A stretch of DNA of 64,000 bases from UBA5069 sp963773745. GTDB lineage: Bacteria > Chloroflexota > Anaerolineae > Caldilineales > Caldilineaceae. Below the pieces are notes generated by a model. The model saw only the letters and a program-made list of their open reading frames with translations. It was not told where the DNA came from and ran no database searches. Location of the stretch: positions 1-64,000 of the forward strand of contig CAVZCL010000010.1 in assembly GCA_963773745.1 (NCBI GenBank), given 5' to 3'. Below, piece after piece: positions 56,706 through 64,000 of the stretch; positions within the stretch are counted from its first letter, which is position 1, and each line of letters begins with the position of its first letter. Position numbers and translations under genes: made by a program.

Positions 56706-58742
56706 CTATGCCTGAAATTCCGTATTGAAGAAGAGGCCGCTGTTGCCGTAGACCGCCGTGTCATACTCAGTGGCATTCAGACCGGCATCCGTGCGCTCGA
56801 AGACGAATTCCACTGGCGTGTCGTAGAGGCCGGTGATGCGCCCATTGAGCGAAAGGTTAATCACCCCGTCGGCGCTGCCCGTCCATTGGCCCAGTTCGAT
56901 AATGGGTGATTCGCCATTCATGTAATCGGTAATCATCTGCGCGCTGTTGTCGGCAAAGAGCACCAGCCGCATCTGCATGCCCGGGCTGGAGGCGGCAGGC
57001 AGCACGTCGGTCGCATAGACGCCCAGTGCGCCCGAGGGCACCTCGAAGGGGGCGGGCTCGGCGGCTTCCATGGCAGGCGCTTCTGTGGCCGGGGCTTCTG
57101 TGGCAGGGGCTTCTGTGGCCGGCGCAGCGCTCTCCGTCAGCCCTTCGGTGCCTGTCAGCACAACCGTGTCGCTCATGGCCGGCTCTGCAGCGGCCTCATC
57201 GTCTGTCATTGCCTCGGGCGTGGCGCTTTCGTCGGCGGGCACCTCATCAAGCGGCTGCTCGGTGAAGGTAAGCCCGGTCGAGCCGTAGATCGTCTCGTCA
57301 TACTCGGTCGCGGTCAGCGTATCGCCATCCTGTGCAAAGGTGATGACATCCGCTTCGTTGTAATCGCGATCGGACTGACCTGTCAGCGACACGGTAATTG
57401 TGTCGTCGCCATTGTCGACAAAAGTGCCAATCTCAACAATCGGCGGCTCGCCGTTCATATAGTCGGTAATCATCTGCACGCTGCCGTCATCGTAGAGGAT
57501 CAGGCTCGTCTGCATGCCGGAGCTGGAGGCAGCGGGCATCACATCGGTCTGATACCACGCCGTGGGCTCGGGGCCGGCGGGCGGCATTTCGTCAAGCTTG
57601 GTCAGTTGCAACGAGAGGAAGCTCAGCGTGTCGCGGCTGCGCTGGAAGACGAGCGTCTGCGGCTGATCGTACGTGCGGTCGGCGCTGGCCGTCACCGTCA
57701 CCGTCACGGAGCTGTCCACATTCTCCGCCCACGTGCCGGTCTCCTGCACGGGGGGCTCATTATTCAGGTAGTAAGTGCTCGCCTGTACGTCGCCATTCTC
57801 GTAGAGAATCATGAAGACAACCATGCCCGGGCTGGATGCGGCAGGCACAATCTGCGAGACGTAGACGCCCGCGGGGTCGCCAAGTACAGGGATGAAGGTG
57901 ATATCTTCGCCACCGTTGGCCTCGAGCGAAGTGGTCTTGAGCGAGCCATCGGGCAGCAGGCTCAGTTCAATGGCCTGCGGCTCATCATAGACAACGTCCG
58001 CTTGACCCGTGAGCGTCAGCGTGACGGTGCCGTCGTCGTTGAGCATCCACTCGCCCACTTCTTCAATCGCCGGCTCGTCATTCAGATAGTCGCTGCTGAC
58101 GGTGGCCGAGCCATCCTCGTTGAGGCTGAGCGTCATCACAATGCCCGGGCTGGAGGCGGCGGGCATTGTCTCCGATGCGTAGACACCGGCAAGCGATGCC
58201 TCGGTGACTGTGCTCGCGCCGGTTGCATCGACGCCGATCATATCCGCGCCCATGGCGGCCGTGTCACCCGCGGGCTCGGCGGGGAAGAGCGTCAGCCCCT
58301 CGCTGCCAAAGAGCGTCTCATCGTATTCGGTTGCCTCGAGCGAGCCGTCGGCCTGCTCGGTAAAGGTAATCTCAACAGGCACCTCATAGGTGAGGTCGCC
58401 GCGCCCTGTGAGGGTGACGCGCAACTGGTCGCCTTCCAGCAGGTAGGCCCCCTCTTCCACAATGGGGTCCTCGCCGTTCATGTAATCGGTGCTCATGATC
58501 GCGCCGCCTGCGCCATCGAGCGAGAGTGTCACCACGCGCCCGGGCGTCGAAGCGGAGGGCATCTCGGCGGATTGGAAGATGAGTGTGCCGTCGGCGGGCG
58601 TCTCCTGCGTGGGCAGTGCGGCCAGTGCCGTGGGTGCGGGCATCAGCGCCAGCAGCCCCAGGAGCAGCAGGCAGGCGACAAACAGCGCTCGCATGGAGGG
58701 CAGTGAAAGCGGCAGGGGACGAGTGTGCGGTGATTGATTCAT
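56706..58742 (-). CDS. Secreted protein with five ~100-residue repeats (NlpE-like pattern)
   Basis: A 678-residue intact protein with a signal peptide (ALFVACLLLLGLLALMPAPT). Five repeats share a motif of the form MPAASSPGIVMTLSL, acidic turn, DYLNDEPAIEE, GEW/GTW, then LTLTGQADVVYDEP. The PAASSPG segments occur near residues 58 (as PSASTPG), 190, 290, 395 and 595. The pattern recalls the N-terminal domain of NlpE/MliC-like lipocalin-type envelope proteins, but the NlpE Cys pair is absent. A Thr/Ala/Glu-rich linker (PATEAPATEAPATEAP) separates repeats 4 and 5. ATG 58742 follows AAGGAG. Function unknown. Confidence 0.75.
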   Translation of the reverse strand: MNQSPHTRPLPLSLPSMRALFVACLLLLGLLALMPAPTALAALPTQETPADGTLIFQSAEMPSASTPGRVVTLSLDGAGGAIMSTDYMNGEDPIVEEGAYLLEGDQLRVTLTGRGDLTYEVPVEITFTEQADGSLEATEYDETLFGSEGLTLFPAEPAGDTAAMGADMIGVDATGASTVTEASLAGVYASETMPAASSPGIVMTLSLNEDGSATVSSDYLNDEPAIEEVGEWMLNDDGTVTLTLTGQADVVYDEPQAIELSLLPDGSLKTTSLEANGGEDITFIPVLGDPAGVYVSQIVPAASSPGMVVFMILYENGDVQASTYYLNNEPPVQETGTWAENVDSSVTVTVTASADRTYDQPQTLVFQRSRDTLSFLSLQLTKLDEMPPAGPEPTAWYQTDVMPAASSSGMQTSLILYDDGSVQMITDYMNGEPPIVEIGTFVDNGDDTITVSLTGQSDRDYNEADVITFAQDGDTLTATEYDETIYGSTGLTFTEQPLDEVPADESATPEAMTDDEAAAEPAMSDTVVLTGTEGLTESAAPATEAPATEAPATEAPAMEAAEPAPFEVPSGALGVYATDVLPAASSPGMQMRLVLFADNSAQMITDYMNGESPIIELGQWTGSADGVINLSLNGRITGLYDTPVEFVFERTDAGLNATEYDTAVYGNSGLFFNTEFQA

Positions 58743-58929
58743 TGGGGTCTCCTTGAATCTGGCAATGTGAAGTGGAATATAGTGGAATATGCTGGACAAT
58801 TGCGACAGAAAAGTTGCTGATTTGAAGGGTTAGGATACGTTGACCTGAACCAACTTTACGAATTGGCTGTCTCCTGTGCGCAGGCCAGGCGCTACGCGGG
58901 CGCGTGCCGTAATCCGCCATCTGCTGTTG

Positions 58930-59289
58930 CTATTTCTGCGTCAACCCTGCATCAAGCGCCACAGCCTGCTGAATCAAGTCGCGCAGTGCGGCCTCGTGCG
59001 CCTGCAATTGCGCCACGCTCTTGAGGCGGACAAAGCGCGCCGTCTTGCCGCTGCCCTTCAGCAATCCGGCCGGGTCAGCCAGTTGCGTGCCATAGACAAA
59101 GGAGAAAGTGATGCCCTTCTGGTTGCCGTTCAGGTAGGCAAAGATGCGTCTGCCAATCCACACGGGCATGGCGTAGGAAAGTGCTTCTCGGGCATCCGGC
59201 GCAGCGTCGCGCAGCAGCGCGCGCAGGGCTGCGGCGGTCTCACGATGATCCTGCAGCACCTTCTGCGCTATATACTCGTCTACAGTCAT
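58930..59289 (-). CDS. DUF1801 protein
   Basis: A 119-residue protein MTVDEYIAQKVLQDHRETAA with LRDAAPDAREALSYAMPVWI, FAYLNGNQKGITFSFVYG and KTARFVRLKSVAQLQAHEAA. Residues PDAREALSYAMPVW and the GKTARFVRL element are the DUF1801 signature, related to the YdhG fold. No enzyme activity is known. ATG 59289 is chosen over earlier in-frame codons because conserved sequence begins there. Confidence 0.85.
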   Translation of the reverse strand: MTVDEYIAQKVLQDHRETAAALRALLRDAAPDAREALSYAMPVWIGRRIFAYLNGNQKGITFSFVYGTQLADPAGLLKGSGKTARFVRLKSVAQLQAHEAALRDLIQQAVALDAGLTQK

Positions 59290-59454
59290 CTCGCTTTGCC
59301 ACCCTTTCCACCCTGCGTTCACCCTACGTAGCGAAGATTGAGCCACCGCACCGGATTATAATCCATGGCACGCAGCGCCAGTTTCTGCGCGCGGGCGCAA
59401 GTCATTACGAAATGCAGGCGCAGTCGCCGATATTTCTAGTCAACTTCATAATAA

Positions 59455-59484
59455 TTGCACGCCCCGATTCGCCTGTGATATACT
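59455..59484 (+). promoter_or_regulatory. Sigma-70-type promoter for radical SAM gene
   Basis: TTGCAC (59455-59460), 18-base spacer, TATACT (59479-59484), about 75 bases before GTG 59557. The preceding TTCATAATAATTG (59445-59457) also precedes the promoter of the SufR-like gene. Confidence 0.6.
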
Positions 59485-59556
59485 CGGCACCACGCAATTC
59501 GCGGCGGCGCGGCGCACGAGCCGGCCGCTTTCACCTCATCCGCGGAGGTCCTTATC

Positions 59557-60963
59557 GTGTCCTTTTCCTGGCCCTGGGCCAAAGCACCCAAACGCACATC
59601 CAGCATCCTCTGGCTCGATTTGGGTGACCTGGGCGACCTTGTGAATCCTTCCGGTCCCCACGAACAGTGGCAGGACCACGGCCTTGCCCTCCTGCGCACC
59701 ATCCTCAAGAACAACGGCATTGAGACTGACCTGGCCTCAACGCGCGCCGTCACCTCGTGGGAGCAGCTGGCCAAGCAGATGGAAGGCTACAGCATGCTCA
59801 TCATGAACGTGCGCTCGTATACCTTCCCCTCCGCCTACCGCTCGGCCAAGATCTTCAAGGAGATCAACCCCGAGGGCATTGTCCTCGCAGGCGGAATGCA
59901 CGCCACAGTGGCCTCGGATGAGATGGAGGCCGTGCCCGAGTTCGACCGCATCTGCCGCGGCCCGGGCGAAGAGGTCATCGTGGATCTTGTCAAGGATCCC
60001 ATGTCCTTCCCACGCGTCTTTGATGCCCAGGGGGCCAAGTCCATGGCCGAATGGCCCATGCTCGACCGCACCATGTGGCCCAAGCCCGCCGGCAAAGCGA
60101 TGCGCAAATGGAACTGGAAGTGGCCGCTCGAGCCCGCCTGCGGCTGGGGCCCCGGCCCTGTGGCCACCATCATCACCAGCCGCGTTTGCCCGTGGCAGTG
60201 CGTCTTCTGCAACGAGAATTCCTACATCCCCAACATGGGCCGCCGGCCGGTGGATGCGGTCATTGACGAGCTCAACTTTCTCGACAAGAAGTACGGCGTC
60301 GGCTCTGTGGTCATCCACGACTCCATGTTCTTCCAGAACCCCAAGTGGCTCAAGGAGTGGATTGAGAAGTACCCGCGCAAGACCAAGAACTGGACCTACT
60401 GGGCCGCCGGGCGCGCCGACACAGTGCGCCAATGGCCCGATCTCTTCGAGGCGCTTGTTACGGAGACCAACTGGCGCACGATTTCGATTGGCTTCGAGTC
60501 GGGCAGCGACCGCATTTTGCGGCTGCTCAACAAGGAATGCACGGAAGAGGACAACCACTTCACCATTGATCTGGTGAACCGTCTCGGCGACGAGCTTGAG
60601 GCCAAGGGGCAGCAGCCCCCCAAGTTCTGGTCCAACATCATGCTCGGCATCCCGGGCGAAACGCCGGAAGATGCCTTCAAGACCATGCGCATGCTGCGGC
60701 GCATGAAGCGCGTCTTCCCCTCAATCGCCTACTATGCGCCCTACCCGGGCAGCGCGCTGGGCAACCAGTTGATTGCCGAGGGCAAGAGCATGATGAGCCG
60801 TGAAAACTACCATCGCTTTCCGGGCGACGAGAAGGTCAAGGGAATCGACTACCAGTTTTACCGCGAGCTGCTCGCGGGCAAGTTTGATGCGGAAATCAAC
60901 CGCGGCATGGGCGAGCCCGGCTTCGGCGGCGGCAACTACGAAGGCTCGTTGATCAAGGCGTAA
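59557..60963 (+). CDS. B12-binding-domain radical SAM protein
   Basis: An intact 468-residue protein. GTG 59557 follows CGGAGG. The first ~150 residues form a cobalamin-binding-type Rossmann domain (LLRTILKNNGIETDLAST, MLIMNVRSYTFPSAYRSAK, EGIVLAGGMHATVASDEM). The radical SAM cluster site is SRVCPWQCVFCNEN (CxxxCxxC). Further motifs: GSVVIHDSMFFQNPKWLKEW, ISIGFESGSDRILRLLNKEC, MLGIPGETPEDAFKTMRML. Members carry out methylations or ring rearrangements in lipid, cofactor or natural-product synthesis; the substrate cannot be named. No frameshift. The gene stands alone between two hairpin-rich gaps. Confidence 0.92.
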   Translation: MSFSWPWAKAPKRTSSILWLDLGDLGDLVNPSGPHEQWQDHGLALLRTILKNNGIETDLASTRAVTSWEQLAKQMEGYSMLIMNVRSYTFPSAYRSAKIFKEINPEGIVLAGGMHATVASDEMEAVPEFDRICRGPGEEVIVDLVKDPMSFPRVFDAQGAKSMAEWPMLDRTMWPKPAGKAMRKWNWKWPLEPACGWGPGPVATIITSRVCPWQCVFCNENSYIPNMGRRPVDAVIDELNFLDKKYGVGSVVIHDSMFFQNPKWLKEWIEKYPRKTKNWTYWAAGRADTVRQWPDLFEALVTETNWRTISIGFESGSDRILRLLNKECTEEDNHFTIDLVNRLGDELEAKGQQPPKFWSNIMLGIPGETPEDAFKTMRMLRRMKRVFPSIAYYAPYPGSALGNQLIAEGKSMMSRENYHRFPGDEKVKGIDYQFYRELLAGKFDAEINRGMGEPGFGGGNYEGSLIKA

Positions 60964-61048
60964 ACACGACAGGTACACAGGACAGGTACGCAGGAACAAC
61001 GGAAGATGCAGGAAAAGAGATGCAGTTTCCGCTGTTTCCGCACCTTCT

Positions 61049-61202
61049 GCAGTAGTCCGCAAAAAGAAACGAAACACCAGTACACAGATTTCACAGATTG
61101 AACAGATAACAACCGATGTTTTCTTCTTCAAATTCGCTTTTGTCTGTGCCGTTTCTGTGCAATCTGTGTACTGGCGTTTCGTTTCTCTTTGCGGACTACT
61201 GC
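61049..61202. repeat. Near-perfect long inverted repeat, same words as 42781-42967
   Basis: The outer ~45 bases of each arm pair with about three mismatches, from GCAGTAGTCCGCAAAAAG at 61049 to its complement ending 61202. The arm words AGTAGTCCGCAAAAAGAAAC and AGTACACAGATTTCACAGAT recur 18 kb away at 42800-42850. It lies between the radical SAM gene and the next small gene, both on +. Confidence 0.8.
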
Positions 61203-61229
61203 GTACAGAAATTTCGGGGTGGACAGAGA

Positions 61230-61436
61230 ATGAGCAGCTTCAGCAATCCGCACTTTATGTATCTCTTCGATCTCAAGAACGGCAAGAAGAAGCTCGCCTA
61301 TGGGCAAACGCCCGAGGACGCGCTTGAGATTCTGCGCATTCGCCTGAGCGAGCCCGAGATGGCCGAGATTCGCGCCGACAGCTTCCTCAAGATCAACCAG
61401 CGCGAGTTGCAGCAGTATGTCAAGGACCTGGGGTAA
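61230..61436 (+). CDS. Small hypothetical protein
   Basis: A 68-residue protein MSSFSNPHFMYLFDLKNGKK with LAYGQTPEDALEILRIRLSE and FLKINQRELQQYVKDLG. Basic in the first half, helical in the second. No family recognised. ATG 61230 has a weak GACAGAG site. TAA 61434-61436 is followed at once by the GTG of the next gene, so the two are translationally coupled. The frame is open upstream into repeat DNA, which is why the later start is used. Confidence 0.6.
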   Translation: MSSFSNPHFMYLFDLKNGKKKLAYGQTPEDALEILRIRLSEPEMAEIRADSFLKINQRELQQYVKDLG

Positions 61437-61679
61437 GTGGCCGCGTTAAGGGGCACGCTGACGGGCGCGCAGCAGGCGCTGCTCGCGGCCGTGCGGCGTG
61501 GCGATGTGCTCAAGGTGCACCGCACACTGGATGGCGCCAAGGAGCACCTGCTCCACCCGCTGGACGGCGCGCCGGCGCAGCCAGTGACCGCCCGCGATGT
61601 GGAGGCGCTTGTACGCGCCGGCTTCATTGCCAGCAACATGAAGTTTCCTGCCGCCACCTTCGTACCGCAGCGTGACTGA
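61437..61679 (+). CDS. Small hypothetical protein, coupled to previous gene
   Basis: An 80-residue protein starting at GTG 61437 directly after the preceding stop. It reads VAALRGTLTGAQQALLAAVR, RGDVLKVHRTLDGAKEHLLH and VTARDVEALVRAGFIASNMK. Mostly helical, no membrane segment. No family recognised. The short RDVEALVRAGFI segment resembles a winged-helix recognition turn, but that is weak. Function unknown. Confidence 0.55.
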   Translation: MAALRGTLTGAQQALLAAVRRGDVLKVHRTLDGAKEHLLHPLDGAPAQPVTARDVEALVRAGFIASNMKFPAATFVPQRD

Positions 61680-61730
61680 AGCAGGGCTTCAAAGCGGCAC
61701 GGACAATTATTATCATCTATTTCATAATAA

Positions 61731-61759
61731 TTGACGTCCAGCGTTGTACGAGGTACAAT
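61731..61759 (+). promoter_or_regulatory. Sigma-70-type promoter with operator-like palindromes
   Basis: TTGACG (61731-61736), 17-base spacer, TACAAT (61754-61759) about 84 bases before GTG 61843. TTGTACGAGGTACAA (61744-61758) is a perfect 6-3-6 palindrome over the -10. AATTATTAT (61705-61713) and ATAATAATT (61724-61732) form a second inverted repeat overlapping the -35. Autoregulation by the SufR-like product is plausible. Confidence 0.65.
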
Positions 61760-61774
61760 TGTCTCATGTTCAGT

Positions 61775-61808
61775 TGGGAATGGTACGCAGGTGGGAATGG
61801 TACGCAGG
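61775..61808. repeat. 17-bp tandem repeat, two exact units
   Basis: TGGGAATGGTACGCAGG at 61775-61791 and 61792-61808, in the leader between the promoter and the SufR-like start codon. Confidence 0.9.
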
Positions 61809-61842
61809 TTGGGTTGTTTTTCGTAGTCAGTGAGGAGTCCTT

Positions 61843-62553
61843 GTGCACGCAGTGCGCAAACACATTCTCGAAATCCTGAAGGAGCGCAACGGCGCCACCG
61901 TGGCCGAACTGGCGGAGACGCTGGAAATGGCCCCTGTTTCGGTACGCCATCATCTGGACATCCTCCAGGGTGATGCGCTCATTCGCGTCGACCGCCTCGA
62001 GCGCAGCGGCAGCGTGGGACGGCCGCAGCAGATCTACGCGCTTACCGACGAAGCTGCCGAGCTCTTTCCCAACAACTTTGCCGCCTTTGCCGGCAACCTT
62101 GTGCGTCAGGTGAAGAATATTCTGCCGCAGTCGCAGGTGGATGCGCTCTTCGTCTCCATGGCGCGCGATCTTGCCGCCGAGTTCGAGGAGCCCAGGGAGC
62201 AGTCGCTGCCCCTGCACGAGCGCGTGCAGCATGTGGCCGCGTTCCTCAACGAGCGCGGCTACCTGGCCAGCTGGGAGCAGGAGGGCGACGACGAAGGTGT
62301 CTTTCTGCTGCACAAGCACAACTGCCCCTATGCGGGCGTCTCCAACGAGCATGGTGAACTCTGCCTTATGGACCAGACGCTGGTCGACACGCTCTTTTCC
62401 GAGCATTGTGAGCGGGTGGCGCACATAGGCAGCGACGACCACTGCTGCACCTACCGCGTGCGTGTCAACAGCAACGGCTGCGCCTGCGAGACGGGCGCAC
62501 TCTTCAGCGAGCCCCATGCCGTTTTGCGCAGTTCGATTGCTCTGGTGGCCTGA
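61843..62553 (+). CDS. SufR-like winged-helix regulator with Fe-S-type Cys motif
   Basis: A 236-residue regulator. The N-terminal winged helix reads LEILKERNGATVAELAETLE, MAPVSVRHHLDILQGDALIR and GRPQQIYALTDEAAELF. The C-terminal domain carries conserved Cys in KHNCPYAGVSNEHGELCLMD and SDDHCCTYRV plus NSNGCACETG. The layout, including GRP and the Cys set, fits SufR-type iron-sulfur sensors that repress Fe-S assembly genes. GTG 61843 follows GAGGAG. It is coupled to moaA (stop TGA 62551-62553 overlaps ATG 62553) and lies just before an IscA-like gene, both Fe-S-dependent, which supports the assignment. Confidence 0.88.
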   Translation: MHAVRKHILEILKERNGATVAELAETLEMAPVSVRHHLDILQGDALIRVDRLERSGSVGRPQQIYALTDEAAELFPNNFAAFAGNLVRQVKNILPQSQVDALFVSMARDLAAEFEEPREQSLPLHERVQHVAAFLNERGYLASWEQEGDDEGVFLLHKHNCPYAGVSNEHGELCLMDQTLVDTLFSEHCERVAHIGSDDHCCTYRVRVNSNGCACETGALFSEPHAVLRSSIALVA

Positions 62554-63623
62554 TGATTCAAAGCAACCCTGGTTTTCCCATTTCGCTTCTCGACAGCCCG
62601 CTGGGCCGGGTGAAGATTGACCCCGCACCTGGCGGCGCGCCGCTGGCTGTGGATCAATTTGGGCGGCGCATCAATTACCTGCGCATTAGCCTTACCGATG
62701 CCTGCAACCTGCGCTGCGTCTACTGCATGCCCGAGGATCAGAGCTTTATGCCGCGCGCCAGCATGATGAGCGACGAAGAGTTGCTCACACTTGTGCGCGT
62801 GGCGGCCAGCCTGGGCGTCAACAAAGTGCGCCTCACCGGCGGCGAGCCAAGCATTCGCCCCAACGTGCTTGAGATCGTGCGCCAAATTGCCGCCACACCG
62901 GGTATCAATGACCTGGCCATGACGACCAACGGCCTGCTGCTGGAGAAGATGGCACAGCCGCTGGCCGATGCGGGCCTCAAGCGCGTCAACATCAGCATCG
63001 ATACGATTGACCCCGAGAAGTTTCACCGAATCACCCGCTGGGGCCACGTTGAGGATGTCTGGCGCGCAATTCACGCCGCCGAAGCGGCCGGGCTGCTGCC
63101 CATCAAGCTCAACAGTGTCGTCGTGCGCAACTTCAACGACGCCGAGGACATGGTCGAGCTGGCGCGCCTCACCGTGGAAAACGACTGGGACGTGCGTTTT
63201 ATCGAGATGATGCCCTTCGGCGAGATTACGGACTTCCAGCAGACGAACGTGGTCACCTATGCCGAAATGAAGCAGCGCATTGAGGCTGTCTTTGGGCCGC
63301 TGGAGGAGACCATTTACGACTATGTGGACCCCAGCCGGCCCTTCCGCATTGCCGGTGCTGCGGGCACGCTGGGCTTCATCAGCAGTGTGACGGAGCCTTT
63401 TTGCGAAGGGTGCGGGCGCGTGCGTTTGACCGCCGACGGCAAGCTGCGCCTCTGCCTTTTGCGCGAGGATGAAGTAGACTTGCTGACGCCGCTGCGTGAA
63501 GGCGCAACCTTTGCCGAGATGCAGCAGTTGATGCTAGACGGTGCGTACCACAAGCCCTGGGGCCACGGCCTCGCACAGGGGCTTGTTGCGGGAAACCGAG
63601 CCATGAACCAGCTCGGCGGGTGA
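62553..63623 (+). CDS. moaA: GTP 3',8-cyclase (molybdenum cofactor step 1)
   Basis: An intact 356-residue radical SAM enzyme that turns GTP into the first molybdopterin precursor with MoaC. N-terminal cluster site LTDACNLRCVYCMPEDQ (CxxxCxxC), then VNKVRLTGGEPSIRPNV and LAMTTNGLLL. The C-terminal second cluster is EPFCEGCGRVRLTADGKLRL with the third Cys in LCLL. The C-terminal double Gly needed for activity is present (AMNQLGG). The usual RLTGGEPLxR segment reads EPSIR. ATG 62553 overlaps the regulator's stop. No other moa gene is in view. Confidence 0.95.
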   Translation: MIQSNPGFPISLLDSPLGRVKIDPAPGGAPLAVDQFGRRINYLRISLTDACNLRCVYCMPEDQSFMPRASMMSDEELLTLVRVAASLGVNKVRLTGGEPSIRPNVLEIVRQIAATPGINDLAMTTNGLLLEKMAQPLADAGLKRVNISIDTIDPEKFHRITRWGHVEDVWRAIHAAEAAGLLPIKLNSVVVRNFNDAEDMVELARLTVENDWDVRFIEMMPFGEITDFQQTNVVTYAEMKQRIEAVFGPLEETIYDYVDPSRPFRIAGAAGTLGFISSVTEPFCEGCGRVRLTADGKLRLCLLREDEVDLLTPLREGATFAEMQQLMLDGAYHKPWGHGLAQGLVAGNRAMNQLGG

Positions 63624-63629
63624 CACGAA

Positions 63630-63733
63630 AAAGTTCAAGGGCTTAAAGGTTTAAGGGCTCAAGGTTTGCCAAGCGCAACCATGATCCCGACGACAAACGC
63701 TTGAACTTTGAAGCCTTGCACACTTGAACCTTG
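63630..63733. repeat. Low-complexity TTCAAGGG/TTTAAGG words before IscA-like gene
   Basis: AAGTTCAAGGGCTTAAAGG near 63630 and CTTGAACTTTGAAGCC, CACTTGAACCTTG near 63700-63733 form an imperfect inverted pair. The same words make up the perfect 47-bp repeat at 16914-17011. Confidence 0.55.
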
Positions 63734-63751
63734 TTTAGAGGAGAGAAACTG

Positions 63752-64000
63752 ATGATTACTTTGACTGAAACTGCTGCCGGCAAGCTTGCCGGTACGATGC
63801 AGGAGAAGGGTCTCGCGAGCGAACACGCGCTGCGTGTCTTCGTCAAGGGTGGCGGTTGCGGCGGCATGCAGTACGGCATGACCTTTGACCAGGCCCGCGA
63901 CGGCGACGAAGTCTACGAGCAGCATGGCCTGCGCGTGATTGTGGACCCGACCAGCCTTTTCTACATTGAGGGCGCCACAATCGACTATGTGGACAACCTC
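63752..64000 (+). CDS. IscA/ErpA-type iron-sulfur insertion protein, 3' end cut off
   Basis: The first 83 residues are visible. MITLTETAAGKLAGTMQEKG and LRVFVKGGGCGGMQYGMTFD carry the first conserved Cys (GGGCGG), and RVIVDPTSLFYIEGATIDYV matches the family before the CxC motif, which lies beyond the window. A-type carriers deliver Fe-S clusters to target proteins. ATG 63752 follows GAGGAGA. It sits 128 bases after moaA and may be under the SufR-like regulator. Confidence 0.93.
   Translation, partial: MITLTETAAGKLAGTMQEKGLASEHALRVFVKGGGCGGMQYGMTFDQARDGDEVYEQHGLRVIVDPTSLFYIEGATIDYVDNL

Overview
The window looks like bacterial DNA from a Chloroflexota-type organism (Anaerolineae or Caldilineae-like). 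This is an inference from high GC, a single-chain fused glycyl-tRNA synthetase, a MalT/LuxR-type regulator starting MPILATKLHVP, SH3b plus TIM-barrel secreted proteins, a cupredoxin-fused copper nitrite reductase and a DUF4386 gene. No rRNA or taxonomic marker tree is available here.

Layout. 1-5.1 kb is a phage or integrative-element module: RadC-like, DUF6573, zinc-ribbon, ParB-like, DUF488 and excisionase-like genes on +, and P27-type terminase small subunit, HNH nuclease and two tiny genes on -. The first genes on + are separated by three copies of a ~61-nt element with the core, stems and cleavage site of a type II hammerhead ribozyme. 5.1-6.0 kb has no convincing gene. 6.0-12.8 kb is a catabolic locus: LacI-type regulator, URO-D-superfamily methyltransferase, three-part ribose-type ABC importer and a corrinoid protein. 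12.9-15.3 kb holds two insertion sequences (IS701-like with a CTAG target duplication, then IS5-like). 15.3-16.6 kb holds a tyrosine integrase, a cluster of repeats and tRNA-Val(CAC), which together look like the attachment end of an integrated element.

From 16.6 kb on the DNA looks chromosomal: three SH3b/TIM-barrel glycosidase-like genes (17-24 kb), a baeRF-family gene, glyQS, an M50 protease, a metallo-hydrolase-like gene, a transglutaminase/DUF3488-type membrane protein with secreted partners, a nitrogen-oxide cluster (DUF2249, cupredoxin-NirK, ferredoxin, Crp/Fnr), two DsbA-like lipoproteins, mltG, an epimerase, an MBL hydrolase, a thioesterase, lpdA, a MalT/LuxR regulator with its usual small partners, an MDR oxidoreductase, an RHS remnant, an E2 acyltransferase, an Ntn hydrolase, an Nfu-like protein, a secreted five-repeat protein, a B12-binding radical SAM protein, a SufR-like regulator coupled to moaA, and the start of an IscA-family gene.

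Three signals stand out. First, the hammerhead ribozymes placed directly after stop codons of successive genes. Second, a DsbA-like lipoprotein (41997-42788) whose reading frame is broken only by one in-frame TGA, exactly where its two neighbouring paralogous domains have the first Cys of CxxC, so a selenocysteine UxxC protein is likely. Third, very long, often perfect inverted repeats (47, 52 and 63 bp perfect stems, plus an ~85-bp near-perfect one) at the ends of convergent genes, built from a small set of recurring sequence words.

Many genes between 1 and 45 kb carry single-base frameshifts, densest in 1-16 kb, while 45-64 kb is clean. Many of these may be sequence errors, so frameshifted genes are annotated as whole genes with the shift noted.
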